Shown: piece by piece, positions 52,528-62,970 of the stretch
Numbering within the stretch: position 1 is the stretch's first letter
Layout of the letters: every line of letters starts with the position of its first letter
Source: Drosophila pseudoobscura
Lineage: Eukaryota > Arthropoda > Insecta > Diptera > Drosophilidae
Assembly (NCBI RefSeq): GCF_009870125.1
Contig: NC_046682.1
Coordinates: 930,001-994,000 of the forward strand
DNA length: 64,000 nucleotides
Reading direction: 5' to 3'
Notes under the pieces: model-generated
Database searches by the model: none
What the model was told of the DNA's origin: nothing
The model's input: only the letters and a program-made list of their open reading frames with translations
Made by a program: the position numbers and the translations under genes

Positions 52528-53189
52528 ACTTTAGCGTCAATGACTGAAAGTACCAATACCAGAAGCAACATGTAAGCAAAGAAATACACACACACATAGT
52601 TTCATATTAATGTTACGGTTCTCATATTCATCATTCACATTGCTTGTATGCATGTACTACTTGCATACATACCAACAGTCAAGTGTACATATGTGTGTTT
52701 CTCTATCCGCCTATTAATTAAAAATAATTTAAAAATTTGAAGAATTTTAAATGGTAACTAATTGAATTCGCAATCGTAGATACAGAGTTGCTCATAATAA
52801 AAGATTTAGTTTCGTTTTTATTTAATTACTGCTGTTTGGCTAGCTAGTATACAATTGTTGTCACTATGACGTCATAATGTTTTGCATAGCTATTCCCTAT
52901 CTTTTAAAACGTGTGGTCAGAAATACCACACACACTATAAAGACATTGCGTTGCGTTCATTTAATTTGGATCCTCAAATTTGATATAATTTTATAAATTT
53001 TATTTACATACACCTTGCAAAAGTTAATCTTCTAGTTATTTTGAGAGAAAGTTTTTAGCCCAGCTCAGTGGGTCTATACTTATCGCTTCTGCACCATCAC
53101 TATATTATATAGTTTATGAATGAGAGTTAAACTACCGTTTATATGGAATGACGGAATGAGGAACAATAATATATTATAGGTTATTATTA
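52528..53189. other. 5' flank of Ank
   Basis: AT-rich DNA upstream of the Ank start codon, with the 5' UTR and probably upstream non-coding exons or promoter. No TATA/Inr combination could be singled out and no other gene was seen. Confidence 0.5.
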
Positions 53190-53653
53190 TGTATTATAGG
53201 CCGGCTGACAAATAAAAAAAAAATAAAATTGTAATACACAACACTTTTGTTTTTTTATCAGGCGCAAAAACAAACAACGCTAATGGTCTTCCGACCCGTT
53301 AACATGTCACTTATAATAAGCCATGTGAAAAAACATTGATTTTCTAGACTTTCGAAAATTGACCTTGTGATTTTTTAATAGTCATGGCGAATGCAAGACG
53401 TATCGGAAATTGAAGTCATCGGAATCCTTCGATTGTTCATCAATATTCTTACAACCAAGCGCGTACTGTAGCACAGTTTTGGTTGGTTTATGCTTCGAAG
53501 CATGAGCCATTTACGTTCATTGAAATCTTTACTTTCCTTGGCAGTACAATTAGATTGATAATTAATTTTACTCGTTGCATTTCGGGTTCTTCTGCCTAAA
53601 TTGGTCCGCCGCCTTATAGGAGGCATATTTAGTAAGTCACAAAGACACAGCAC
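53190..53653 (-). mobile_element. Helitron fragment (5' end of the coding region)
   Basis: Minus-strand frame with MPPIRRRTNLGRRTRNATSK, an N-terminal pattern typical of insect Helitron proteins, followed by a degraded continuation to about 53375. No Rep or helicase motif is present here. The rolling-circle ends could not be placed. Confidence 0.55.
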
Positions 53654-53675
53654 TTTTTTAATTTTATAGAATTAT

Positions 53676-53912
53676 GTGGCTTTTAGGTTAGGTAAGATGC
53701 ATAGGTGCACAGTAAAGAGACGTTTACAGACATTTTTGTCTTTTAGATCTAGTAGTATAGATGCACAGCAAAGCGAAAAGTGTTGTTGTTTTTCAGGACA
53801 TTTTTTGAACTTTGAACCATCTTCGCACATCAAGAAATACTATGAAAAAGAATTAGCGAACTCGGTTCAGCTGATCTCTAGATTTGCTCATAGCAACACT
53901 TTCAACGATTAA
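53676..53912 (+). other. Short open frame of unknown nature
   Basis: 78 codons from an ATG at 53676. The latter part (FSGHFLNFEPSSHIKKYYEK) looks protein-like, but no family is recognised and no splice extension is evident. Probably part of the surrounding transposon debris. Confidence 0.2.
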
Positions 53913-54118
53913 TTTTTATATTATACATAACGAACCTGAGTTGCAAGTGAGAGCATATGTCTGTTTTGTATATATATTTTGTTTTGTATATTTTTAATAA
54001 ACTTCTTTACCCCACCTTATATTTTGAACAATTTACGTTTTGTCGCGAACAGCTCTCTACCGAATATGTAAAATGTACATTAAATACGCTTTGTGAGCGT
54101 TTGCAATTGTAAAAAACA

Positions 54119-54123
54119 CACTT
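54119..54123 (+). repeat. Target-site duplication of the BEL/Pao element, left copy
   Basis: CACTT, matched by CACTT at 60053-60057 directly after the other LTR. Five bases is usual for BEL/Pao insertions. Confidence 0.8.
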
Positions 54124-54518
54124 TATTGCCGCGCCGGGCAACGCCTCCAAATCTGGGGCCGTACGTTTGATAAGCCTCCCGTGTTCAATAGGCCTCCCGT
54201 GGTTTTGTTCTTCAAATCGGTTTTATTTGTTTCATTTATTTTATTCATTTATTCATTTACAATGTCGGGCGGGTGTTAAACTACGAGAGCTAGCGCTAAA
54301 AAACTTGTACCGCTTCAGTGCTTTTTCCGCTGCCTTTCTTTTTTTTTCTTCCTTTCCCTTGCCTATAGCTGCCGTTCGCCCTGATTAACCCTTTGCTCAG
54401 CGCTGTTAATGTTTGTGCTGTTAAGCGCAGTGATATTCAGGGCTGTTAGGCGCAGTGATATTCAGGACTGTTAGGCGCAGTGATATTTAGAGCTGCCGCT
54501 GCGGTTTCTGCCGTAACA
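54124..54518 (-). repeat. 3' LTR of the BEL/Pao element
   Basis: Its inner 203 bases (54316-54518) match 59856-60052, except for an extra 6 bases (gccgct region near 54495) and a few substitutions. The outer 192 bases (54124-54315) have no partner in the other LTR. Confidence 0.85.
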
Positions 54519-57500
54519 TTCCCCCCTTCGCAAACTTCGTCGCTTGTCGTGATGTTTGCCAAACTTCTGGTTACGCCTTGATCCATTAGTGGGTTCGTTG
54601 TCCTCACGTCTAACTTGGCCAGTTTAACTATTGGCCGAGTTAGCAGTCCAGATGCAGTGCGGATCACCGCGCTTCGGGCGATCCCGTCCTTGGCTACTCG
54701 AAGGTCCATGATGACGCCTTTCCTCCACTGCACCTTGGGGCTTGTTTCGTCCGCTAGAACCACGACGTCTCCGAGTTGGATAGGGTTGGTTGGGGGTCCA
54801 TGCCATTTGGTTCGTGTCGTCAGGCACGGTAGGTACTCCTTCAGCCATCGTTTTCTGAAGCTGTCCACGATCTGCCCTGCAATGCGAAAACTCTTACCAA
54901 GCATAGCTCCTATTGCGCTGCTGTCGCTCTTTGCTGCCATCGAGCTGGTCTCTGCTCTCAGAAAGTGATTCGGTGTAAGTACGTCGGCTTCCGGACACTC
55001 CAACGACACGTAAGTCAGGGGTCTGGAATTTAGCATATTTTCTATCTTTGCTAGTGCTGTTCTCAGCACTGGTTCTTGTACGTGCGTCTCCTCTAATATT
55101 TCGGCTAGTATGGATTTCACCGATCTGATCATTCTTTCCCACGCACCTCCCATGTGGGGTGCTCCTGGGGGTATGAAGGACCATTCTATTTGCGGGTACT
55201 TGGTTTCCAGTTCGTTCGGTAGAATTCTTTCAATTTCTTCTCGTAGTAAGCGGCTGGCTCCTCGGAAGTTCGTCCCGTTGTCCGACACGATTCTCTTGGG
55301 GACTCCTCGACGGGCTACGAACATTTCCAATGTTAGCATGAAGGCGTCTGTTGACAGGGAGTTTGCCAGCTCGATGTGTACTGCTCGCACGGTGAGGCAC
55401 GTGAATAGTACTCCCCATCGTTTCTCGCGTCGTCTTCCTACGTTTACCTCCAGTGGTCCGAAGTAGTCGATACCTGTGTTTGTGAATGGCAATTCGTTGA
55501 TTTCTAGCCTCTCTGGTGGTAGGCTTCCCATCTCCGGTGCCTCTGGAAGCGCTCTTTTATTGCGACATCTTTGGCAGGTGTTCGCTACGGCGCGATCTCT
55601 TGCTCGCAGTCCTGGTATGTGGTACAATTGTCGCATCTCGTTGACGACGATCTCAGTAAGCTGATGCTGAAACTTCCGATGGAAATAATCAATGCGAAGA
55701 TTAGTGACGTTATGTCCTCCGGGTAGAATTACTGGCCGTTTCAGGTTCCTCGTTATGCCGATCGACTTATCTATGCGGCCGCGTATTCTCAGTACGCCTG
55801 TTTCATCGAGGTACGGCGATAATTTGTAGATCGAACTTTTCTTACTCACGATTCTTCCTTGTCGTAGAAGAGCCATTTCTTCAGGGTAAGCCTCTTCTTG
55901 GACCATCCGGTATATAACGATGTTGACATCTTCCATGTTGCGAAAGCGTGCGGCTAAATTTGCCTCCTCTGATGCGAAATCTCTTTTGCGTATTTTGTCC
56001 AGAAATCTCATCATGCATCTCAGGGCTCTCGTGAACTTTTCCCATTTGCTAAAGCGACATACATTTGGGATTATGCTACTCAGCTTTGATGGCGGTTTCG
56101 GCGTATCTGTCCATTCGTGTACGTGTATCCGTTCCAGATTACTCGAGTTGAGCTGTGTAGTTGGCCAGTGTTCTTCCTCGTCAAATAGGAACGGCGGACC
56201 GGAGAACCATCTCGCTTCCGGTTGGAAACTCGACTCTTTGGTCCACTTCGTTCCATCGTCTGCTACCTTCAGAGCGGATGGAACCCATTTCCATTCTGAT
56301 ATGTCCGAGGTTTCCAAGATCTCTCCAATTCGGAGCGCAACGAACTGATGGTACTTTCGGGCGTCTGAACATATCCAATACAACACGTTCTTGGAGTCGG
56401 TCCAAAAAACACGTCGCTTGACCTCGACGGAGAGCTCCTGTGTTATGAGTTTAGCTAGTCGTAGGCCGAGGATCGCTGCCATAAGCTCCATCCTGGGAAT
56501 CGAGATTGGTTTCAATGGTGCCACTCTTGTCTTGGATGCGAGTAGTGTGCATCTGACTTCCCCTCTTTGTTCGATCCTTATGTAGGCGACGGCTGCAAAG
56601 GCGTTTATGCTCGCGTCTGTAAAGATGTGTAATTGGATAATAGATGTTTCTTTCGTTAGACCGAGATATCGTGGAACCCTTAATTCTTCGATGTTCTGTA
56701 GTTGCCGTGCCCATATCGTCCAACGTTGACGTTCGCTTTCTTCGACCTGTTCATCCCAGCCTACGGCCGACCTCCACACGTCCTGCAGTATTATCTTTGC
56801 CTGTATAATATAGAACCCCAATAGTCCTAAGGGATCGAAGATGGTCATGACTGTACGTAAAATTGACCGCTTCGTCACAGTTTTCGTTTCGTCGTATATG
56901 TCATTCGGAAACTTATTGACGAAGGTGAAGTAATCATTCCTTGGATGCCACCACATGCCAAGCACTCGTTCTCGTCTTGTCGAGTCCGTCATCTCGATGG
57001 GTCGTTCTTGATGATCTCCATCTCCTGAGAGCGCTCTCATCACGGTAGTGCTCATCATTACACTCATTACGTACCTATCCGTACCTATACCATATCTCCA
57101 GAGAAACTGCTGTGAGCTTTGATCCTCCGAACGTATCCTAACCTGGTGAAACATTTCTCTGATATCTCCGCAGATGCCAATAGACTTCTCTCGAAAGCGC
57201 GACATTACTCCTACCAGCGATGGCAATTGGTCGGGGCCCTTTAGAAGTATTGAATTAAGAGCGATGCCTTCCACTTTGGCTGCTGCATCCAATACGAGTC
57301 TTGGTTTGCCTTTGTTCGGGTTCTTGGTCACGAATACGGGCAGATACCAGGAGCGTTTGCCTTCGACCATTTCATCTTTTTTGAGTTTTCGGACGTAGCC
57401 GATGTCTTCGTACCTCTTAATCTGTTCGTTTACGAACTCTCGTAGCACCTTATCGCGTGTCATACGAGATTCTAGGCACCGAAGTCGTCGCATTGCCATC

Positions 57501-57889
57501 TCTCTGGAAGAAGGAAGTTCCACGTTGTCGTACCGCCAGAGAAGTCCTGTCTCCCATCTCTTCATTTCGCTGCTAAACCTGGTGGAATTTTCCAGTATTG
57601 TTTTTGCTCTTTCGTCCTCTTTGGACCTGAGTGTGCTCTTCGCCATGTTTATGCCAACCGCGTCTAATGAAAAACTCTCTTTTACAAGAGTGTCCAGCTG
57701 TGGGTGTTTATTACATTCGCATACGTGCATTACCCGCGGACTCGCTGGCCCGTCGTCCTTTCTGCGGCCATAAACAGACCACCCCAACCTGGACTTGGCG
57801 GCGATAAATTCGGAATTCTCGCGTTCTTTGACAGTCAGTGGCACTCCAAGTTTCACGTTGTCCAATCCGATGATCAATGACGCTCTCAC
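54446..57889 (-). pseudogene. BEL/Pao pol (RT, RNase H, integrase), defective
   Basis: One open frame of 1,147 codons. Order: start of RT (GKPRLVLDAAAKVEG, then GDIREMFHQVRIR), Peptidase_A17/RNase H zone (FTDASINAFAAVAYIRIEQR), zinc-binding region (CQRCRNKRALPE), integrase with its Asp, Asp and Glu in GIDYFGPLEV, VSDNGTNFRG and GGAWERMIRSVK, and a DUF5641-type C-terminus. The RT YxDD catalytic loop is absent: the text passes from the palm strand straight into the post-catalytic region near 57000-57075. The frame extends slightly into the 3' LTR. Confidence 0.88.
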
Positions 57890-59801
57890 GTCCTTGTAGC
57901 TGAGTATCGGTAGCTTTTCCAGGTGCGAATGGGATTTTAGGCAGCGTCCAGTCGTCCAGCGTCTGCTTCGGCAGATCCAGGTTTTTTACTGTTCTCACGT
58001 TTTGAAGCATGAATCTGCGAGCCACATTGTCCATTGGAGAGATCGCTATGCTTATCCATTTGGATTGAGATTCTCTCTGCGTGATGTCTCCAGTCCAGCG
58101 TAGGCATAACTCGTCCGAGGGGCCATCGATACCTAGTTTTTCCGTTATCTCAGTCTCGATTAGGGTACAGTCGGATCCTTCGTCTATCAGTGCGAACACT
58201 TGCATTTGGCCGTTCGGTCCATACAATGTTAAGGGGACGTATCTAAACAACGCAGCTTCGTTCTGCATCGTGTGCAGTACCGTAGTGCTTTGCTTCGACC
58301 TATTCTCTACCCTTTGCTGGTTACTGTTGTGGAGGAGGAAATGGTGCTTTCTCGAGCATCCGTCGACGGAACATACTCTTGTTGACTTACAGTGCCTTAT
58401 AAAGTGTTTGCCAAGGCACCTCCAGCATAGCTTATTTTCTCTGACGAAGTTCCATCTACCTGGCCCTTCTAGCTCCAGGAACTGCTTACAGTCCTCCAAT
58501 TTGTGGGCCATATTGCACCTACGGCAGGGCGGTTGTGTGCTGCTATCATTGTGCACCATAAGCCGGACTCTTGGGTTCTTCTCCTTCGTGCAGACTTCTT
58601 TCTCGGGTGCTACTGGCATCACGGTGCTTGCGCACGATGCGACTCGGAATAGCCAATCGTCGAAAACAGCGATATTTACCCTCGGAATCCAATCCAGTTT
58701 CAAGTCGAATGGGAGTTTCTCCACAAGGTCGCGAAGTAACATTGGGTCGTTCAGATAGGCGGACAGACCTATTGCGTCAACAGTAGCGCGATAATTTTGC
58801 ACCGACAGCGCCAGGCGCACTATTCTTTTGATGCTGCTCGATTTCACGGACGGCTCCATTATTAGCTTCGTCTGTAGGGTGTGATATATGGCCTCTGGTC
58901 GGCCATATAGCATTCGAAGAGTCTCGATGGCTAGTCGAACTGTTGCGGGCATCATTAATTTTCCTCGTACTGCTTCCAAAGCGGCACCTTTCAGGCAATT
59001 TTGCAGCCTCATGAGATTCTCTTGATCGCTGAGTCCGCAGCGTTCTGTAGATTGCTCGAAGTTTACTATGAACATGGGCCATTCCTCGGGGTTTCCAGAA
59101 AAGCATGGTAGATCCTTGTTGATGACTTGTCTTGCGGCTATCTGGGATGCTGTCAAGCATCTCTCCGCCCCCGCTGGCGCGACCGCTTGATTACTCCCGT
59201 ACGCGTACGGGTCCGAAATATTTCGACTCGTACTTGGGTAATACTGTGCAGTCGGGGCGTGAATGAAGGGGTTTTGCCCATGCAGGTTGGTACCCAGCGC
59301 CGGTGCGGCCATTGGATGCCACATAGCGCCGACTGGCATTGTCTCGTTCGGATTCAGCCCAGTAGGCATTCCAATCCGCGTTGCTTCCGTGGCTCCTGAC
59401 ATGTGGACTCCGGTCCAGTTGGGAACTGCTCTGTCCCAGCCTCCGTTGATTACCGTGGAGCTCATGAGGCCTCCTGCTTGAGGCAGTCTGGAATGCGTCG
59501 GGATGGAGCGCATTCCCCCGAAGGCCGTGGCGTACGTCGGCCTTCCTAATGCATCCGCTCTCTGCTGAGCGAACGTTTCCCAGCTATCTAAAAGGCTCGT
59601 TCTTGGTGAAAAGGCTTGATCCACCCCTCCTCCTTGGTTGGTATGCTCTGGTGCTTGATGGCTCGTTGGGGCTGTGGTGGACACGTTAGGTGTGGCCGTT
59701 GTTGCCGCCGAGATCACATCTATATATGTATCCCTAACGCGATGAGTTTCCCTTGCACCTCCCTCAGTCTCAGAACACGCACCAAGCATATTTTCCGGCA
59801 C
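57711..59801 (-). pseudogene. BEL/Pao gag and aspartic protease region
   Basis: 696-codon frame. Low-complexity N-terminus, then a DUF1759-type gag core (DLPCFSGNPEEWPMFIVNFE), two Cys/His knuckles (about 58510-58350) and a DUF1758-type retropepsin with IDEGSDCTLIE in place of the usual DTGS. The last 60-70 codons are out of frame with pol because of a single-base shift near 57.92 kb. In intact BEL elements gag and pol are one frame. Confidence 0.85.
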
Positions 59802-59855
59802 ATTTATTTCTCCTAATCCACACGGGGTCTCACCGCCAGATTCAGACTTGGAAGA

Positions 59856-60052
59856 CAGTGCTTTTTCCGCTGCCTTTCTTTTTTTTTCTTCCTTTCCCTT
59901 GCCTATAGCTGCCGTTCGCCCTGATTAACCCTTTGCTCAGCGCTGTTAATGTTTGTGCTGTTAAGCGCAGCGATATTCAGGGCTGTTAGGCGCAGTGATA
60001 CTCAGGACTGTTAGGCGCAGTGATATTTAGAGCTGCGGTTTCTGCCGTAACA
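59856..60052 (-). repeat. 5' LTR of the BEL/Pao element, truncated
   Basis: Corresponds to the inner half of the 3' LTR. The junction near 59856 passes directly into leader sequence before the gag start, so the U5 end of this LTR is missing. Confidence 0.8.
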
Positions 60053-60057
60053 CACTT

Positions 60058-60861
60058 ATTATTTATAAACAGCCAAGTCAGTTGTTTATGTTGGTGAAAA
60101 AAGATGAGACAATTAAACAAATTGATGAACAAAATTTGGACGAAATGTAATTACTTTAAAAATCTCGGTTATTTCAATTTAAAGTTTCAAAATATATAGG
60201 AAATGCAACTGGTCATGGACCAGAAAAAGTATAATTCCTCTATATTAGGTCATTATTTCTGAATAGATTGAAGAGAAAATAATTAGATGTATACAGACAC
60301 ACTGAGCCCATCCCGGGGGAATGATGGGATTTTTTGACAGATGTGAAAACCGTCAAAAACAGCTGATGCCAATAACAAGTACATTATATTTGGGGGGAAG
60401 ATTTATACATTTTTTCTTATAATGGATGATGATGTGGCAGTTATTTCGGCCGTGTTTCAACAGCAAAATATGCGAACAGCCCGATAGCAGCAACAGTTCT
60501 GGTGATTTTAATCAGTCACCAGAACAGATACGATCTGCAATTGCAAAATATTGTTTATTTATTTTTATTGCGGTTTAAGAACATCCAAAATGGATGGTGG
60601 ACTAACTGGGAAATTGTCGGAACGGCAAAACCTTTCGGGCCATCCCCAAAATGGATGGTGGATGGTCGTGTGAATAGCCTATAATATCGGGATTGTAAAT
60701 GTATTCCGATTCCATCGTTCTCAAAACGGTAGAATGTATACTTTTCAGCTATCGTACTCCCAAAAGTATGTACATTTACCATCCCCAAGTATTCGGCACA
60801 AACGGCACGCACGTGTTTGTATTTGTTTTGTATCCTCCAAAAATTGGGTTATATTATTGAA
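60058..60861. other. 5' flank of GAR1
   Basis: AT-rich with no other gene. A 16-base direct repeat, ccaaaatggatggtgg, occurs at 60585-60600 and 60646-60661. The first 100 bases continue the sequence interrupted by the BEL insertion. The GAR1 promoter should be in the last few hundred bases. Confidence 0.55.
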
Positions 60862-61663
60862 ATGGCATTTGGTCGACCTCGCGGTGGTGGCGGCGGAAGA
60901 GGATTTCGCGGCGGTGGTGGTAGCGGCGGCGGAGGTGGCTTCAAGTCTGGAGGAAGTTTCAACAGAGGAGGTGGTGGCTTCAACCGTGGTGGTGGTCGCG
61001 GAGGAGGTCGTGGAGCATTTGATAATGGTTAGTCCGATTTTATAAAAAAATACATTTTATATATATATTGTAATATTTATTAAATTATAGGTCCGCCAGA
61101 ACGTGTTATTCCCATAGGAAACTTTGTTTATACATGCCAGAATGATTTAATTTGCAAAGTTGCGATAGAGGATGTTCCTTATTTCAATGCACCAATATTT
61201 CTCGAAAATAAAGAACAGATTGGAAAAATCGATGAAATATTTGGCACAGTTCGTGATTACTCCGTGTCCATTAAGTTGTCGGAAAATGTTTATGCAAACA
61301 GTTTTAAACCTGATCAAACTTTGTTTATTGATCCTGGGAAACTATTGCCTATCGCAAGGTTTTTACCAAAACCCCCACAGCCAAAAGGACTTAAGAAAAA
61401 GGGCGCAACAGGTGGACCTGGTTTTCAAAGGGGTGGTTTTAATCGAGGCGGAATGGGTAATGAATTGATATCAAATATATTTTGTAATATTTTATTTTCT
61501 GTTGTTAAATCTAATATATTTACTTATATTCTAATTAGGTGGCCGGGGTGCACGGAACAGCTTTGGAGCCAGTGGCTTTAGAGGAACTGGGCGTGGAGCA
61601 GGAGGTGGAGGATTTAACAGAGGACGCGGTGGTGCAGGCGGAAACGGTCGTGGGCGCTGGTAG
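60862..61663 (+). CDS. Gar1: GAR1, H/ACA ribonucleoprotein complex subunit 1
   Basis: Three plus-strand exons: 60862-61027, 61091-61456 and 61539-61663, with GT/AG borders. Phases 1 and 1 close to 218 residues. An N-terminal Gly/Arg-rich (GAR) region (about residues 5-55) precedes the conserved core ([20 protein letters not shown] to [20 protein letters not shown], about 56-160). A second Gly/Arg-rich tail ends in RGRW. GAR1 binds dyskerin and is needed for H/ACA-guided pseudouridylation of rRNA in the nucleolus. Intact introns show this is not a retrocopy. An aataaa at about 61770-61775 fits its polyadenylation. Confidence 0.95.
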
Positions 61664-62099
61664 TTTTCGTTATTAGGTTCCAAGATAATATTTTATCCAG
61701 CCTTGCGTTCATATATTCGACACCAGAAACTATAGCTTTTAAGTCGAAAAAAAAACAAGCGGCGTTGAATAATAAAGAAAAATAATTTTAAAAGTATAAA
61801 AAATCATTATTTGGTGAATAATCTGAACTTAAAACCTAGCGAAGTGCGCAGAATTACGGTATTCATACATACTTTCATGAACATCCCTAAGAGTGCGATA
61901 CCGCCACGTGACACTACAACAGGGATGCCATGTACTCTATGTACATCCACCGGGTTTTGTGTGCAGCCTCCTGTAATGTAACATTTAAAAAGTGCAAAAT
62001 AAATTTTTGCCACGTTACCTTCCGCCGCCTACATTCCTAAAATGTGCGGCATCCACAAACCCGAGCACGCAGCATCATATCTACCACTTGGCTCACGTG

Positions 62100-62230
62100 G
62101 CTGACTCCCCCTCACGATCTTGCTCTCCCTTTCTTTTTCTTGTTCAGTGGGGGGTTCAGCCACGTGTGAGTTAGAGAGATATAAGGGCCGGATGGTACTT
62201 CGTGAAAGTAAAGATATATTCAGGCAGGCT
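62100..62230 (+). repeat. LTR-like relic, copy 2
   Basis: Contains 'agagatataagggccggatg' and 'gtacttcgtgaaagtaaaga'. The first matches the reverse complement of a block near 51900-51930. It may be part of a solo LTR spanning about 61800-62280. Confidence 0.4.
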
Positions 62231-62423
62231 CCGTTTTTCCGAGCTTAATTTGAGGTTGGGTTAAAATAAAATTTTTTAGAAAGAAAGCAAAAGTTAAATT
62301 ACCCTGATATATGAAGGTGTCAAGTTTATGATAATGCATCAATAAGTCATCTATTTTTTTCATTTTGCACTTAAGGTTCGTTTTGTTGTATAAAAAGCCG
62401 TTTACTTTTCAATTCGTCAACGA

Positions 62424-62510
62424 ATATGTTTTCGTTTTGAAAACGAATAAATCTTTCGGAATGTGAAAACGGGAGCCCTAATTTATGTGTATTCAAAAGT
62501 AAATCGGAAA
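62424..62510 (+). repeat. Short dispersed repeat, copy 2
   Basis: Counterpart of 6066-6150: tatgttttcgttttgaaaac, 'cggaatgtgaaaacggg', 'aatttatgtg' and 'attcaaaagtaaatcggaaa'. Confidence 0.65.
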
Positions 62511-62970
62511 ACTTTTATGACTGTAAAAACGGCTGATTGTAAAATATGAATAAGTCATAAGATTAAATAAATAGTAGCCGGATAGAATAGTGTTGCAGCA
62601 CGTGAATATATAATAAAATGAATATGAAAATTTATATAGATATGGCAGTTTATTATTTATGACACACATTTTCACGAATGCAATATAACCTTGTACTCTA
62701 TGCGTAATGGGTATGAAAAGCTTATGACCACATTAGGTAAAAGACAGGTAAATTGGAAACTTTAATCTGAGAGACAGACTTGAAGCTTTAAGCTGTACAT
62801 ATGTAAGTTTTAAAAGAAACTCCAGCTGGCTAAAACCTGCCATCAACATCAACCCCGTCAGTTGCTTATCGTTCAGTGGGACATAATGATCAATAGGAAA
62901 GAGTGAATTTTTATAAAATATTCAATAAATTAGAAAGTCTAAACGGGTTGACCTAACACCATAAGAAGTC

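Larger units (their letters stand above)
54124..60052 (-). mobile_element. BEL/Pao LTR retrotransposon, defective
   Basis: 5.93 kb element on the minus strand between CACTT duplications. Its 3' LTR is 54124-54518 (395 bases, beginning TGTTAC in element orientation) and the polypurine tract is just inside at 54519-54532. The gag/protease region lies at 59801-57900 and pol at 57889-54446. The 5' LTR is only about 197 bases (59856-60052) against 395, so its U5 part and the normal primer-binding context are lost. Two further lesions are a frameshift near 57.92 kb and a deletion over the reverse-transcriptase active site near 57.0 kb. It is not autonomous. Closeness of the two LTR copies suggests a fairly recent insertion. 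Confidence 0.9.
61664..62970. other. GAR1-yellow-h intergenic region with repeats
   Basis: Starts with the GAR1 3' UTR. About 61800-62280 is GC-richer and LTR-like (gtgtcacgtggcggtatcgc reading on the minus strand, a gccacgtgtgag block, and gggccggatggtacttcg). 62424-62510 is the second copy of the short dispersed repeat. The yellow-h promoter and 5' UTR are in the last few hundred bases. Confidence 0.55.

Noticed and set aside
55110..56348. Plus-strand frames inside the BEL/Pao pol region
   Set aside because: Antisense of the retrotransposon coding frame, which has the integrase and RNase H motifs.
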